This document shows, one piece after another, positions 47,310 through 59,875 of a stretch of 64,000 bases of DNA. Within the stretch, counting starts at the first letter, position 1; each line of letters starts with the position of its first letter. The translations under genes were made by a program, and so were the position numbers. The DNA comes from Mytilus trossulus. Its lineage: Eukaryota > Mollusca > Bivalvia > Mytilida > Mytilidae. The notes beneath the pieces were generated by a model that saw only the letters and a list, made by a program, of their open reading frames with translations, did no database searches and was not told where the DNA came from. The stretch lies in assembly GCF_036588685.1 (NCBI RefSeq), contig NC_086384.1:53548945-53612944 (forward strand). Reading direction: 5' to 3'.

Positions 47310-48460
47310 CGTCCCCCCCTCTGTTTGTTGTTATTGTCTTGTCGCTTGAACGCACAACTTCTAGAAAAAAGCGTACGAGGTTCAATTATATTCCGTGATC
47401 ATCTATGAAAACTAAATTAAAAGTAGGATAAGGGGTATCAAGGTGATATTACAGAGACTACTATGTTTCCTCCTACATTTGCTGTAAATATACGAATCGA
47501 TTCTTTAAATTTCAAATGAACGCAATCAATAATGGAACTTCAGTCAATGTTTAGACTGAGACAATATAAATAGGACCTGACAACTTTATAAAATTAAACA
47601 AAAGCACATGTATTTCAAAGAAGTATAATTGTAATATAATAGTTATATGTTCGTATAATTCTAATTTCCTCTTCCTTGTGCAAAAACAAGATAAACAGCT
47701 TAGACCACCAAACATGATATAATTTAACGGAAATCACACCCTATAAGCAATTAATTGTGGCAGTAAGTTTTTGTTCGTTTCTTTTTAAATTTTTTTAATA
47801 TAGTCACCTGATTTGTATGTGTATGGTTGTGTATTTATTTATTTAAAATGTTGATTATAATTCATTTTTGTTTTGTCTTGCTGTTCTGCTAAGAAGTAGA
47901 CAGAAAAAACAATGTTATTTGACCAAAATTTGTTTACTCCTAAAAATGATTTACAAAGACCTACAAATGTATGACATATTTATGCTTACATATTTTATTT
48001 AGGAATCTATAGGTTATCATTTGAGGTTTTCATTTCCGAGTTGCAAAAAAAATTCATGCAATATTTCCATGTACGTTTTGGCAGCATTCATCATGCAAAT
48101 TTTCAGACGTTCCAATGTTTAATTCTTCCCAGTAAATACAATGTTCGTAGTAACATCCACAAAACAACCTGAAAATCTTACAACATAGTAAAACTTATAG
48201 ATTATTAATTACACATATAGCAATTTTCATATTGGCCCTGGTATATGTCCGAGATTCTAACATCAAGCCAGAGGGCTGATATGCGTCGATTTCTGATATC
48301 AAGGCCAAGATGGAAAAATTTCATATGACTACCCATGGCATGTATATGGAAAATCCAAAGTAACACATGTGGTCAAACCATTCAGTTTATAGTTTTTAAT
48401 TGGCAATTTTACCGGAAGTTAAATTCGGTCCTCAATATGAGTATTGAGTATACTATGTGG
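47310..48460. other. AT-rich stretch inside the 10-kb interval
   Basis: No gene or repeat recognised. Confidence 0.35.
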
Positions 48461-48590
48461 TATGCGGTGGTATGGGCTTTGCTCGTTGTTGAAGGCCGTA
48501 CGGTGACCTATAGTTGTTAAATTTTGTGTTATTTTGGTCTCTTGTGGACAGTTGTCTCATTGGCAATCATACCACATCTTCTTTTTTATA
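48450..48590 (-). repeat. Dispersed repeat family A1, reverse copy
   Basis: 'gggctttgctcgttgttgaa', 'ggccgtacggtgacctatag', 'gtctcttgtggacagttgtc' and 'ggcaatcataccacatcttc' are the complement of the A1 blocks, in reverse order. Confidence 0.75.
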
Positions 48591-49582
48591 TTGTAGTGAA
48601 AATATCGATGATTGCTCCGATGACATATTACCGACTCCGACTTCCAGCTATTATTGGACATGCAAAAACATAAATATAAGTACAACATATGTGGTAAAAA
48701 CATGTATATATTTTCGACTACATATATGCATGACAAGAACCTATGTGAACGTTAAAGTACGGTAAAAGGTTAAGACATCAAAATGTCTTAAAATTCATCA
48801 ACCAATTTTGGGAGCATAAACGTCTTCAAAATTGAAAGTGTTTAAAATAGTGGGAGCTATGTATTAAGAAAAAGGATATTGAACGAATTACAAGAGTAAT
48901 TTATTACTCATATGAGGGAAGGACAAACATTTACAATGTACAATTATTGCCTTAAGCCATAAAGGAAGAGATAGCAGCGTTAAGTCACGGAAGAAATTGT
49001 ATGCACTTAAAACTTATTGTGTCTTGTAATTTGTAAGTAGCATACATTTAATCTTACAATTATTACAGGAAAAAAAACTTTTGAAACGAATAAAACGAAC
49101 AAATAACAAAAACGTACGACGCGTACTCATAGGATTCTTTCTTTCCAAACAGCATCTATAAAGTGTATATGTAAGTATTTAGTTTAACTTTTCGTTTTCT
49201 GTAAGATTTGTTTTGCCTTTAAGATGAATAACTCAATTGATAGCGTTTATTTTATTAACTTTTCATTTCCCTGTATACGATATCAATGACATATATGTAT
49301 TTGATACATATGTAACTTTCCGTTCCTCTGGTAATTTATTATTTACACGATAATTATTTAATAACAAAATATTGAAAACAACAATAGATACAGTATATCA
49401 CCAAATAAAGGATCTAAAACCAAATAGTTCTCGAAATCCCTTATCCTATTGGGTTTCTCATAACTTGCCATTTTCTCTGAAATAATTCTTTATTTAGTAT
49501 TTTTTTTAAAAGTACAGAAATCCATTAGCTTTTTGAACTCCTAACTTGCCATGTTGTCTGAGAGACAAACATATTGGGAATT

Positions 49583-50197
49583 TGAATTAAAGTATACAAC
49601 TATGCGCAAGCCTTATTTTAGTATTAGTATTGTCATCTGATAAAGTCATGTCGATTATAAGATACACAGTTTTTCTCTGCTTTCAAGTCTTTCTGTTTGA
49701 ACCCGTTGAACTGGAACTTTGCTTTGCTGTTTTACGTCATGCCCGCTAACAAATTGAAAACTGTACCTATACGCCTTATTTTTAGTCCAGATTTTTAGTA
49801 TTCGTACTGTTATCTTAGAAAGTCTTACTGATTAAAATACTACAATAGGTAACAATTTGACAATTTAGTAGTGTCAACCCTGTGGTTATGACCCGTGTAT
49901 ATAGCATATTAGTCCTGAATACAACGTTTGGTGGTGCGCCTGTCAGATGCGGAACGTACAGATAAGGTAATAGGTAACAGGTGAATATACTATTGGTATC
50001 GGTAGCGGACTCGACCCGGAACTTCTTAATTATTGGCAATATTAATTACGTGGAAAACAAAAGGGCCTGGAGTGGTGTAATTTTTAATCTACACCTTTGT
50101 ACTATATTAGTTATATATAAAGTTGAATTCTGTGATTCGTCGTTTTTACGTGATGACGGCTGACAAATTGGACCTCGTAATTTTAGTATTATAGATA
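49583..50197 (+). repeat. Family F element, copy 2
   Basis: Same orientation and sequence as 44273-44887 (offset 5310 bp), differing visibly only near 'cgattataagatac' and 'gacggctgac'. It lacks the 38-bp left end with the palindrome. Confidence 0.85.
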
Positions 50198-50803
50198 AGA
50201 GAAATATCTTTAAAACATATATTCATATTAAAGTTACGAAATGTGTTATTATATTTGAAAAATGAAGATTTATTAAATTTTGATAATACAAAAGAAAGAC
50301 TTATTGGCACCATGAAGCCATTTAAGTGCCAAACCAGTTTGACATTTGTTTTTTTGTAACAATTATTTGATCATCTTTGATATGTTGTGATAATTTTTGT
50401 ATACAAAGTTGGTTTGTATACAATAGTTCAAGAATATAAATAAGTGTTTTTTATTCAAGGAAAATAATCAGAAAAAAATAATTGTGACTTTTTGTCCTGT
50501 GGCTTGCCAGTCTGGCACTGTCCTTCATTCATACAAAAGAGTATCGGAATAACTGCATATTTGAAATAAGAGAAGTATTAAAGGACAAGAGGAAACATCT
50601 TATCAAATATCAAGATTGGAGAATGATGGGGTGCTAAAATAAATAAAGAATAGAGAATGATGGGGACAATTTACAAAGAAAAGAGAAATAAATTGGGAAT
50701 GTCTACATGTCCATGGTAATACAAATATATGCCCCGCTGATCTTATTTTAACAAGAAAACATTTGAAATAAATACAGGCTCATTAAATGCATAATTATTC
50801 TAT

Positions 50804-51210
50804 AATTTCTAAGTTTTATGAAAAAAGGTAAGTCTCGCATAGCCGGGTTTGGGTATCAATGTGAACAAAATAAATCACCTTTGATGGTATTTTATGAAAA
50901 CACTATTTAATCAAAGTATACGAAAATAGTATCATTTTAACAAGATAACTATCGGGAAAAGAATAACACTATGGAATTGCATGTATAATCGTAAATTTCT
51001 AAGTTTTATGAAAAAAAGGTAGTTCTCGCATAGCTGGATTTGAGTATTAATGTGAAAAATTAATAAATCACCTTTGATTGTATTTTATGAAAACACTATT
51101 TGATCAAAATAAACGAAAATAGTATCATTTTAACGGGAAAACAATCGGGAGTAGAATAACACTATAAAATTGCATATATTGTCGTAAATTTCTAAGTTTT
51201 ATGAAAATAA
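50804..51210 (+). repeat. ~192-bp tandem duplication near the right end of the 10-kb interval
   Basis: 'atttctaagttttatgaaaa', 'ctcgcatagc', 'aaatcacctttgat', 'attttatgaaaacactattt' and 'gaaaatagtatcattttaac' occur in order twice, and the first block a third time near 51188. Confidence 0.8.
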
Positions 51211-52609
51211 AATGGTGGGCCACACCTGTTCTACAGCATTGAAAGAGGTGACTGAATGGAACGAATTTAAATAGGTCTGCATTGGATTATTATCATCATC
51301 TTAGCACATTACAGTATAAACAAATCGGTGGAACTAGTTAGATGTATCTTTTGAATATACTTACATGCTTTAGCTGTGAAAGCAATTGACATAAACGAGA
51401 AAACAAATCTGTAACCGTATCGTCTCTATTTACAACAATGGCGGAATTTTCTCATCTCGAACCTCCTTCATCCCAGGTCACATCATAATCCCAAGCACTT
51501 CCGGTGGCCAAGTGATTTAATTGGCCGTTATATAGACTCTACTACGAGTTGCCAATCTCTTGTATTATATGTCTCTGGTCATATACAGTAAAAATGATAT
51601 TTTAGGATCCGCACTTTACATACACTGTCCTCCATTCGACGAAAAACGTTTGTATGCATACGTCGTTTATTATTTGATTGGTTCATATATACATATGGAA
51701 TGTTTTGAATGTCTAGAAGAAACGTTATATAGTATCATTTGATTCACTATTGGAAAACTTTCCATGTTGCAACTTGTTATATTTTCGAATGTCGAAAATG
51801 TAGAAACCGTACAGTTCCGTTCCAACACAATATAATAATGATGTAATCGGGTTTTTAAGATCCCCACGAATGCCACATTTTCCCATCTTAATTTCTATCA
51901 ATCTCTTATGAAAGTATGTACAAATGTAAACTCCTGTGTTGTTAAGAAGGACATACAATAAAATTATTCTTTCATCAAGTTGAAAATAAACTACGCTAAA
52001 TCATTAAGTTCATTCTACAACTATCATAAACTTATCAATTAGTAACGATCAAATGACAATTGTTTATTGGATAAGGTTGACTGAACATTGATGCTTGGGA
52101 ATTTGCAATAAGCCTTCGGTCACATTGCATGCGCTGATAAAAAAGAAAGTCAATTTCAAAATTATGATATAAATTGATACCCAAATTTATATTTATGAGT
52201 TATATACTTATATCTTCTCATATCCATGTTTGTGGTCTAATAACATCGTTTTAATGTCCTTAGTGCAAAAACTTTGTTCTTAATGCACCAATGATTTGTA
52301 TAGTCATTCAGTGCACTAAGAAGTCCTTTGTGGTATTTCTACACACCGTACAAAATTTGGCTGTGATCAAAATGTTAAAAAAAATTACCCATTTATTATA
52401 ACAATTTTCAAATATTTAAGATTAAATTATGCAAGGAAAAGTGCCTTTGTTTTCTGTCAAAATGATTTACCTTTTTTGACATAAAGTTGTCGATACATAA
52501 ATTGGATACCCTGCATTTCAATAGCATATTATCAAATAGCTGAAAGATCACCTACATTTTCTAAACAGGGAATCCGTTAGTATTGAAACCCCCTGTCCTT
52601 TAGGGTGAA

Positions 52610-53045
52610 TAGGGTATAGAAATATGGTCACTTGGTCTTCTCCAGACCGGCAGTAAAACGCTTGCCGAAATGGGGCGTCCGTTTGGCCGTGCGGGATGTA
52701 TCAATTTCGCAGTCACGTCCGGTCAGAAGGGTGACGTGAAATATGATGCCTCGTGTAAAGACACTGCAACGCTCTTTGTTCTTTGCACGTTAAGAATCCT
52801 TGCAACAACTCTTTTGAGGGGTCCGTAGGTGGCCTGTTGCAAGGCAAAATTTCTGTCCCTATACAAGGTATTCTCATTTTCCAGTGGCAGTCCAAATTTC
52901 CCTGACCATCATCCCAGATGGCCTCTACCGTATCAACATACCTAGTGTATTTATTGTGAACTTGTTCTCGTCCTGAATATGCATGAACTATTTGCCACTG
53001 GACGTTAAGCAACAACAATCAATCAATCATTCAATCAATCCCTGT
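52610..53045 (-). repeat. Dispersed repeat family I, long copy with a 101-codon open frame
   Basis: The 3' part ('ttgccactggacgttaagca', then a run of 'atcaatca') matches the tail fragments at 42.6 kb. A 101-residue minus-strand frame (52713-53018) lies wholly in the repeat and begins inside its end motif, so it is probably not a host gene. No domain recognised. Confidence 0.55.
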
Positions 53046-53127
53046 CCTTAATAATTCAATTTGTCGTTCTGCATTATTTTGGCGCAAGAAAGACGCACAC
53101 ATTCAGGCTAACGCCCTTAAGGTGTAT

Positions 53128-53320
53128 AGCATATAGATATAGGAAGATGTGGTGTGAGTGCCAATGAGACAATTCTCCATCCAAATTACAATTAATGAAA
53201 GTAAACCATTGTAGGCTTATGTACGGCCTTCAACATGGAGCCTTGGCTCGCAACGAACAACAAGCTATAAAGGGCCCCAAAATTACTAGTGTAAAACCAT
53301 TCAAACGGGAAAAACAACGG
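53128..53320 (+). repeat. Dispersed repeat family A2 copy
   Basis: 'gatataggaagatgtggtgt', 'gagtgccaatgagacaattc', 'gtacggccttcaacatggag', 'agctataaagggccccaaaa' and 'actagtgtaaaaccattcaa'. Confidence 0.8.
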
Positions 53321-53439
53321 TTTAATAGTTTTGTATTTTATATAACTTCCCAGATAGGTTTCTTCATTCGTGTCCCTTACACCCACACTAATAAGCTGCG
53401 ATTTCTGTGTGAATAATTTTTTTTAAAGTTTCAAATGAA

Positions 53440-54290
53440 GGGCATGGATGTAAGTAATGATAGGCAACCGCAATGCCTTCAATAATGAGAAGAAAACATA
53501 ACGTATAATCGGCTTGAAATTGTCCCGCTTGATGATTATACATTGTTGTTTCCTATAGAGAAATAAATTATCGATTTAAATTATTTTTTACATCATAAAA
53601 AAGGGTACAATATCATAAAATCAATTTTGTGAAAAGCGATGAAAATTTAGTGACCCCAATATAAATTTGAACCCCTCTTAATCTGTCCTGTGTTTACGAG
53701 CACAAAATTCAAGGATCCCTAATTTTTTTTAACTGTTTTTATGAAAGTTAGCACCGACGGTTAGCTTTACACTAGTAAGTTTGTCTTAAATATAATTGGC
53801 TTTGTGTTAAAACTGTCGTTCCGTTGCTGTCTTGCGGACGAATACCCGAAATCTCTGTGTCATCGGCAGTCATACAGAAATGACTTTATATCGGGTTATT
53901 TAAATTAAATACTCTGTTTTTTGCATAGAAATAATTCTTCGTTAATCTGAGCATTGAAAGAATACTTCATATCACAAGCTATAAATATGGATACAAAAAA
54001 ATCTAAGCGAAATTGATAATACCGCAAAAAAATGTGTTGTATTTCAGTAAATATAACACTTGTTTTCGTTTAATTGTAAACATGTTGTAGCCCATCATGC
54101 ATTGTTTCTTGTTTAGTGGATTGGTAAAAAAAAACGCCCAAAAAAAAAGAGTTCAAAATAAATTACGTCACACGTTAATACATTATAATAACAGATGCTC
54201 GGACATACGTATGGTAATTCATGCATATCCTAAAAGGTCGTGTTCTCGATCTGTTAAAACGGAAATGACACGGCCGGGTATTGTAAAGGT
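53440..54290. other. AT-rich intergenic stretch
   Basis: Nothing recognised. Confidence 0.35.
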
Positions 54291-54359
54291 TTGAGGGACT
54301 TTTAATGTCAAATTCATATCCCTGGGCAACGAAATTATCGATTTGTTGAAAAAACGGTT

Positions 54360-54431
54360 CATTCAACCTATGCCAACATTTTGAAATATAGGTATAAAAT
54401 TGTATGAAAAAATGTTGGCATAGGTTGAATA
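54360..54431. repeat. Hairpin element family K (22-bp arms)
   Basis: 'attcaacctatgccaacatt' opens one arm and its complement closes the other, with a 28-nt loop. The same motif recurs at 56222-56360 and 57895-57985. Confidence 0.85.
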
Positions 54432-54837
54432 ATTTGTTACAGATAAAGTGTTCTAAAAACATCAATTAATCAGGGGCTAATCAATTTACAACCAGTTTAA
54501 ACCTACCGTTAAAGTATAAGGTTTTTAAAAGTACAAGTTAAAATGTAGTTATAATTGTGTGTGTTGAGGATCTCTATTTCATATAGGAACTAGTTAAAAT
54601 TAATATAATGAAAATGATGGGGAAAAAAGAATTTTATGGATTTTATTAAAGAAGCAATCATCTTGTCAGACTCATATCAAATATATTATATCAGTGTCAT
54701 TCTCGTGAATAATATAAAAAAATATGTTCAAATATAATGACATAATTCACAATTGATACTCTTGTATTTAATAAGCACTGACTCATGTAAAATATCTAAA
54801 AAATTATAAATGTTCACTATTAATTCCAACATACATG

Positions 54838-55095
54838 TATATAGATATAGGAAGATGTGGTGTGAGTACCACAGAGACAACTCTCCATCCAAATAACATT
54901 TTATAAAAATAAACATTTAGGGTAATGTACGGCCTTCAACACGGAGCATTGGCTCACACCAAACAAAAAGCTATAAAGGGCCCCAATATTACTAGTGTAA
55001 AACCATTTAAACATGAAAACCAACGATCTAATCTATTTAAAAACGAGAAACACGTATAAATTACATAAACAAACGACAACTACTGTACAAAGAAT
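54838..55095 (+). repeat. Dispersed repeat family A2 copy
   Basis: Blocks as at 53128, extended on the right by 'cgtataaattacataaacaa' and 'acgacaactact'. Confidence 0.8.
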
Positions 55096-55254
55096 TGGGC
55101 AAATTTCACTAATATGATTGTCTCAAACGTCATACTATAGGATATGATGCTGCATCTGCACAATCAACTGGTGTCATGTTATCCTTTGGTCTCTTGGGCA
55201 AGTTTCACAAAGATATCCCAGGAGTAAGACATGTCATAGGATGCTTTTAATATA

Positions 55255-55395
55255 AAAAAAAGAAGATGTGGTATGATTGTCAATGAGGAAACTATCCACA
55301 AAAGACCAAAATGACACAAACATAAACAATTATAGGTCACCGTACGGCAAAGCCCATACCGCATATTGTTAGCTGTAAAAGGTCCCGATAAGATG
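55255..55395 (+). repeat. Dispersed repeat family A1 copy
   Basis: 'aagaagatgtggtatgattg', 'ctatccacaaaagaccaaaa', 'ataggtcaccgtacggcaaa' and 'gcccataccgcatattg'. About 160 bp downstream of an A2 copy in the same orientation. Confidence 0.8.
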
Positions 55396-55399
55396 TATA

Positions 55400-56220
55400 T
55401 TCTAGTCATTAGTAGGTTTCACAAAGTGGTCCTAAATTTTGACATTTTCTAAAGTTGGTCACAAATCAAGGACTACACAAGCGGTTTCTTATGATGGTCT
55501 TATGATAGTCATAAGTTTTTTTTTATATAAATTACTAATTTTTTTAGTAGTTTTGCAAATGATCTCATTATTATCTAATCATCAATTCGAATTCGAGACA
55601 CAAAATGTAACCATAAATCTCACAACTCAATATGATAAATGAAAACAAACACAGAGATCTATTTTTTTTTAAACTAAAACAAAGTAAATGAAGCTGCACT
55701 GTCCAACTGGAAAGTCGCTGCCTATAAATGAACCAAAACATTATTCTATATGATATTTATGTTAAATGTTAAGTTTTATATTGAAAAATTAATTTGATTT
55801 AAAAAAATCTGTTTAAATTTAGTAAGTTTGTATATTTTGTTGCTTGTATATTTCATATTAACGACAACACATTAATGACTAACAATTATCATAAAAGTTT
55901 GCACCAATAAAATAGCTTTTTATCTCTTTTTTTCTCAAGTACATGTATTGTTATATTTAAGTGTTTAATTTCAGAAAGTTAGTCTATATTTTTCATTATG
56001 ACTTTTTTTCAACACAATTTTGCTATCTATTTAACAATGTTTGTCCTTTTAGAAATTTTTAATTATTCCATTATTACTAAAACACAATTTTCCATATACT
56101 TTAGTTTTGTTTCTGAGTTTCCAAAGAATAATATTTTAATGCTTATTAATAAATATACTGACTGTATTTTACCTTTTATTAATTAATAATTGCTATAACA
56201 ACACCTATAATTGTATTTTG
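55400..56220. other. AT-rich intergenic stretch
   Basis: Nothing recognised; a 62-residue frame at 55998 is compositional. Confidence 0.35.
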
Positions 56221-56221
56221 T

Positions 56222-56360
56222 TTGTAGGCATAGGTTGAATATATTTTTATCAAATGTTGGCATAGGTTGAAGACACCGAAAAAACACCGTGTGTACGCTG
56301 GTGTCTTCCTCGAATGCCAACATTTTATATGTTACCTATTCCTTGAATGCCAACAAAAAT
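56222..56360. repeat. Family K motif cluster
   Basis: 'ggcataggttgaa' occurs twice, then 'gacaccgaaaaaacaccgtg' followed by the partly complementary 'cgctggtgtcttcctcg', then 'aatgccaacattttat' and 'ccttgaatgccaac'. The arms are partly complementary. Confidence 0.6.
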
Positions 56361-56924
56361 ATTTCTGTTTTTATAAGATGAAATTGTAACATTTTATCAC
56401 ATTTTGATAAGAAAAGTAGCAAAATTTAAGGGTTAAATAATTATGAATATAAAGATAGAAAGAAAATGATTTTTGTTACTTTTTATTAAAAAATAAATAA
56501 ATTTGGGAATGAACAAGTTTTATTAACATAAGACATATATATAAATATAACATTTATATTTAGTTAAATATAATTATTTCAAACTAAAAGAGGATATTAG
56601 AGATTTATTTTGTTCCATATTATTATAAATATTTATTTGTTAAGTATATATACATGAAATATATGAATATTTTAATTAAACAATTTACCATAAAATAGGG
56701 TAACAAGAATTTAGTCTATAGCGGATTGATTTTTTTAGTTGTTTGTGGCTTCGAACTAGCTGTCAGTAACTGCAAGTTTTCTCTGGGGATGTACTTTACA
56801 AGTGTTTTTTGTTTGTTTGGATATACAAGAACCTGACCACGTCTATTCTGTGTAGTATTTCTATTTATTTACATCTGATGAGTTAAACCGGTTTCATCTG
56901 ATTTGTATAGTTAGTTCCACTATG

Positions 56925-57045
56925 TGGTATGGGCTTTGCTCATAGTTGAAGACTGTACGGTGACCTATACTTGTGAATTTCTGTGTCATTTGGTCTCTTG
57001 TGGAAATGTGTCTCAATTCCAATCAAACTACATTACTTTGTTTTA
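56925..57045 (-). repeat. Dispersed repeat family A1, reverse copy
   Basis: 'gggctttgctcatagttgaa', 'gtacggtgacctatacttgt' and 'atttggtctcttgtggaaat'. Confidence 0.7.
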
Positions 57046-57540
57046 TAAGAACACCGATGATTTGCGAACACGATAAACCCCTAACCAGTATCATTTCATG
57101 AAGCACTTGCAAAAAAGTGTGTAGTATTATTACTAAGAAAATATCCTGAACAAACTGAACATAATACATCAATAGTATTCTAACACGTGATACAAAGTTT
57201 CAAGAAATTTAATCAAGTAATATGGTAGGATGTTACAGCACACACAACTATAGAAATATTGAAAAAAAAACCTTCAAAGTCCAAAGAGGCTTCACATTTG
57301 TGTAAACTGGAATTTCTCACAATATGCACATGTGATGCAACACTTTTCAAAGTTTCATTTTAAGAGAATCCATATTCGTTCAAGTAGTATCATCAGAAAA
57401 AATTTCAACAACGTAACAAACATGAATTAGATTTTAACTATCTGTTTAATTATGCCTCGTTCACACGGACATTTAATTCGAATTAAAAAAGAAGAGTGTG
57501 TGTACGCGATTAGCGAATTCAATTCGAATTAAATAAAATT

Positions 57541-57880
57541 GACAATGGAAATGGGGAATGTGTCAAAGAGACAACAACCCGACCAAATAAAAAAACAACA
57601 GCAAAAGGTCACCAACAGGTCTTCAATGTAGCGAGAAATTCCCGCACCCGGAGACGTCCTTCAGCTGGCTCCTAAACAAATATATACTAGTTCAGTGATA
57701 ATGAACGCCATACTAATTTCCAAATTGTACACAGAAACTAAAATTAAAATAATACAAGACTAAGAAAGGCCAGATACTCCTGACTTGGGACAGGCGCAAA
57801 AATGCGGCGGGGTTAAACATGTTTGTGAGATCTCAACCCACCCCCCTATACCTCTAAATGTCCATTTTTGATAAGCATGC
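57541..57880 (-). repeat. Dispersed repeat family D, reverse copy
   Basis: 'aatggaaatggggaatgtgt', 'gcgagaaattcccgcacccg', 'gcgcaaaaatgcggcggggt' and 'acccccctatacctct' are the complement, in reverse order, of 12590-13030. Confidence 0.8.
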
Positions 57881-57894
57881 TCTCGTGTTGTGAT

Positions 57895-57990
57895 AACTTT
57901 TTGCACCTATTCCTCGAAAGCCAACATTATCTATAGGTAAATTGTCGGTAGATCAAAGGATGTTGGCATTCAAGGAATAAACCTATACGC
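57895..57990. repeat. Family K inverted motif pair
   Basis: 'cctattcctcgaaagccaac' and 'gttggcattcaaggaataaa' form an imperfect inverted pair. Confidence 0.6.
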
Positions 57991-58481
57991 TGACTTATAA
58001 AAGTGTTTTAGTCTTTCATGCTGTTTAGTCTGAGCAATGTTTGTAGGACGTTATAAATAAAAAAGGAAAACCGTCAAAACATTATGTGAACGGAAAATAC
58101 ATGGGCTTTGCATACGTGTCTCAAACCATTTAGAAAATCTAGAATATGTGTGAATAATGAATATTTATATTATTTAGACTTTAATGTTGTTGTTTTTTGA
58201 ATATTGTATCTACAAGTTCATCACGATTTAGAGCTTGGGATTTCGTGTAGACACATGTTTCTTGTTGAAGACTAAACATGCGGTCTTGATTTACCTATAG
58301 TGTTTTTGTCGTTTGGTTGCCGTCAAATTGAATTACATCCCATATCTCTTATATTATGAGCTTTAAAATCGGCTTATAAGAATTCATTATTGAAAGGTTT
58401 ATTTGCAATTCTATATGAATATGCCCTAATATATTTATCGGTGTGAGCTGTACCACATACTTATATAACCAGACTCAAGCT

Positions 58482-58532
58482 AGCGACCAATCCTAGCGAC
58501 CAATCAATCTAGCGACCAATTCTAGCGACCGC
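58482..58532 (+). repeat. Short tandem repeat ('ctagcgaccaat')
   Basis: Four to five degenerate copies of 'tagcgaccaat'. Confidence 0.75.
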
Positions 58533-58539
58533 TAAAGAA

Positions 58540-59870
58540 CACAATGAGAATCAACTTGTCAAAGAATCATAATGTGGTATATGAGAAAACCACAAAACGA
58601 CATAATGAAACAAGGTTCTGTTAAAAATAAAATCTGGCTACCAATACGGTTTATATTGTTTTTTAACCTTTACATAACTAGAGATATCCATCATATTAAG
58701 TCCGATGGGACACTACAACATCAATGTCGTTTGTAGCCTAATGTACTGACTAGTTTGGTTGCTAAATGTCAGCATCAATATAAATCAGTAAAGGGAGAAC
58801 GTCCCAGAAAATCATAAAAAGTCAAAATATCGTAATACAATAGAAAAACAAAGGAGATAGGGTATCTTTAATCAGCAAATGCACAGCGAAAAAATACACA
58901 AAAAGCAAAGGAACAATCTTTTTAGCGAACGATTTTCATTCTCCTACATAAACACATACTTTATGTTATTATATATGTATTTATAGAATGGAAAGTGCGC
59001 TCCTCTACGTATTTTACTCTATCGAGAAGGGCAGTTGGGAAAAAATGTAAACTATATTTTGAGGTCTTCTTTACGTTTTCTCGGTTTTCCAAACTCTTAA
59101 CCGAGATCGTAAACAAAAAACAAGGATTGCAAATAAAATATTAAAAACGGATCGTATATCCCCCAATCACATAATAGTTATATACGAGTAATTTACGGAT
59201 ACGAAATGAGAATAAAAAGTAAACGAATTGAATTAGAAAAAAAAAACCCAACAGTGTTTGTCTATGATGATTTGCTCGCACGATTAGTTTTCATATTCAG
59301 AGAACCGTAAATAATTTTAAAAAGAACATATTTTAATAAACATGTGTACCTAGTTTCAACTTGATCTGACTACAACGTCATCTTAGATTCAATCCAATAC
59401 AGTATAAATGGATGGATACACGGACAAACGAAAGAACGAACGAACAAACCTACAGACCAGACAACATTCTGGTCTTTACTGTTGTGTGCGGAGCATAGAA
59501 TAACTATTTAATGTGAGTTGACTTAAACTCGTTCCTGTGTACAACGTATAAGCTTTCAAATAAACGAAATAAGAAATACATTATGTTCGAAAGAATTACT
59601 ATATACTGGCTTACGAATATAGTCCTTAGTGTGGACAGTGTGTTACTTGCAATTTTTTTGTATACCCCTTCCAAATGTATTTCTTCATGTTTTATGCCTC
59701 AAATAGCAAGAAGGGGGATTTAAGCACACTGTAAAAAAATTTGGGTCATGAATTTTAAAGTAAAGTAGTGATTTGGTCCGGTTAATAAGAAAAGGTTAAC
59801 AAATAGCACATCGAAAGCTTTCAAAAGATTCCAGGACCCTCTTAGCATAAAATTGTCCATATTTGGAGTT
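58540..59870. other. AT-rich intergenic stretch
   Basis: No gene or repeat recognised. Confidence 0.35.
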
Positions 59871-59875
59871 AGAGC

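Larger units (their letters stand above)
41484..51577. mobile_element. Putative 10.1-kb TIR element without coding capacity
   Basis: The left end 41484-41516 (starting 'cagagacatataatacaaga') and right end 51545-51577 are perfect 33-bp inverted repeats. The flanks carry the same heptamer GTCATAT at 41477-41483 and 51578-51584, as a target-site duplication would. Inside there is no ORF above about 100 codons, only other repeats (families F, I, J, A1, a tRNA-like remnant) and a ~192-bp tandem duplication near the right end. It could be a large non-autonomous DNA transposon, a decayed autonomous one filled by nested insertions, or two unrelated solo ends in opposite orientation. The matching heptamer favours one insertion. 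Confidence 0.55.

Noticed and set aside
44505-50163. Two identical small proteins (74 and 60 codons) repeated at 44505-44853 and 49815-50163
   Set aside because: Identity is due to the recent DNA duplication; overlapping frames on both strands show no coding bias.
52713-53018. 101-residue minus-strand ORF
   Set aside because: Begins in the end motif of dispersed family I, also found at 42.6 kb; treated as repeat sequence although a remnant protein cannot be excluded.
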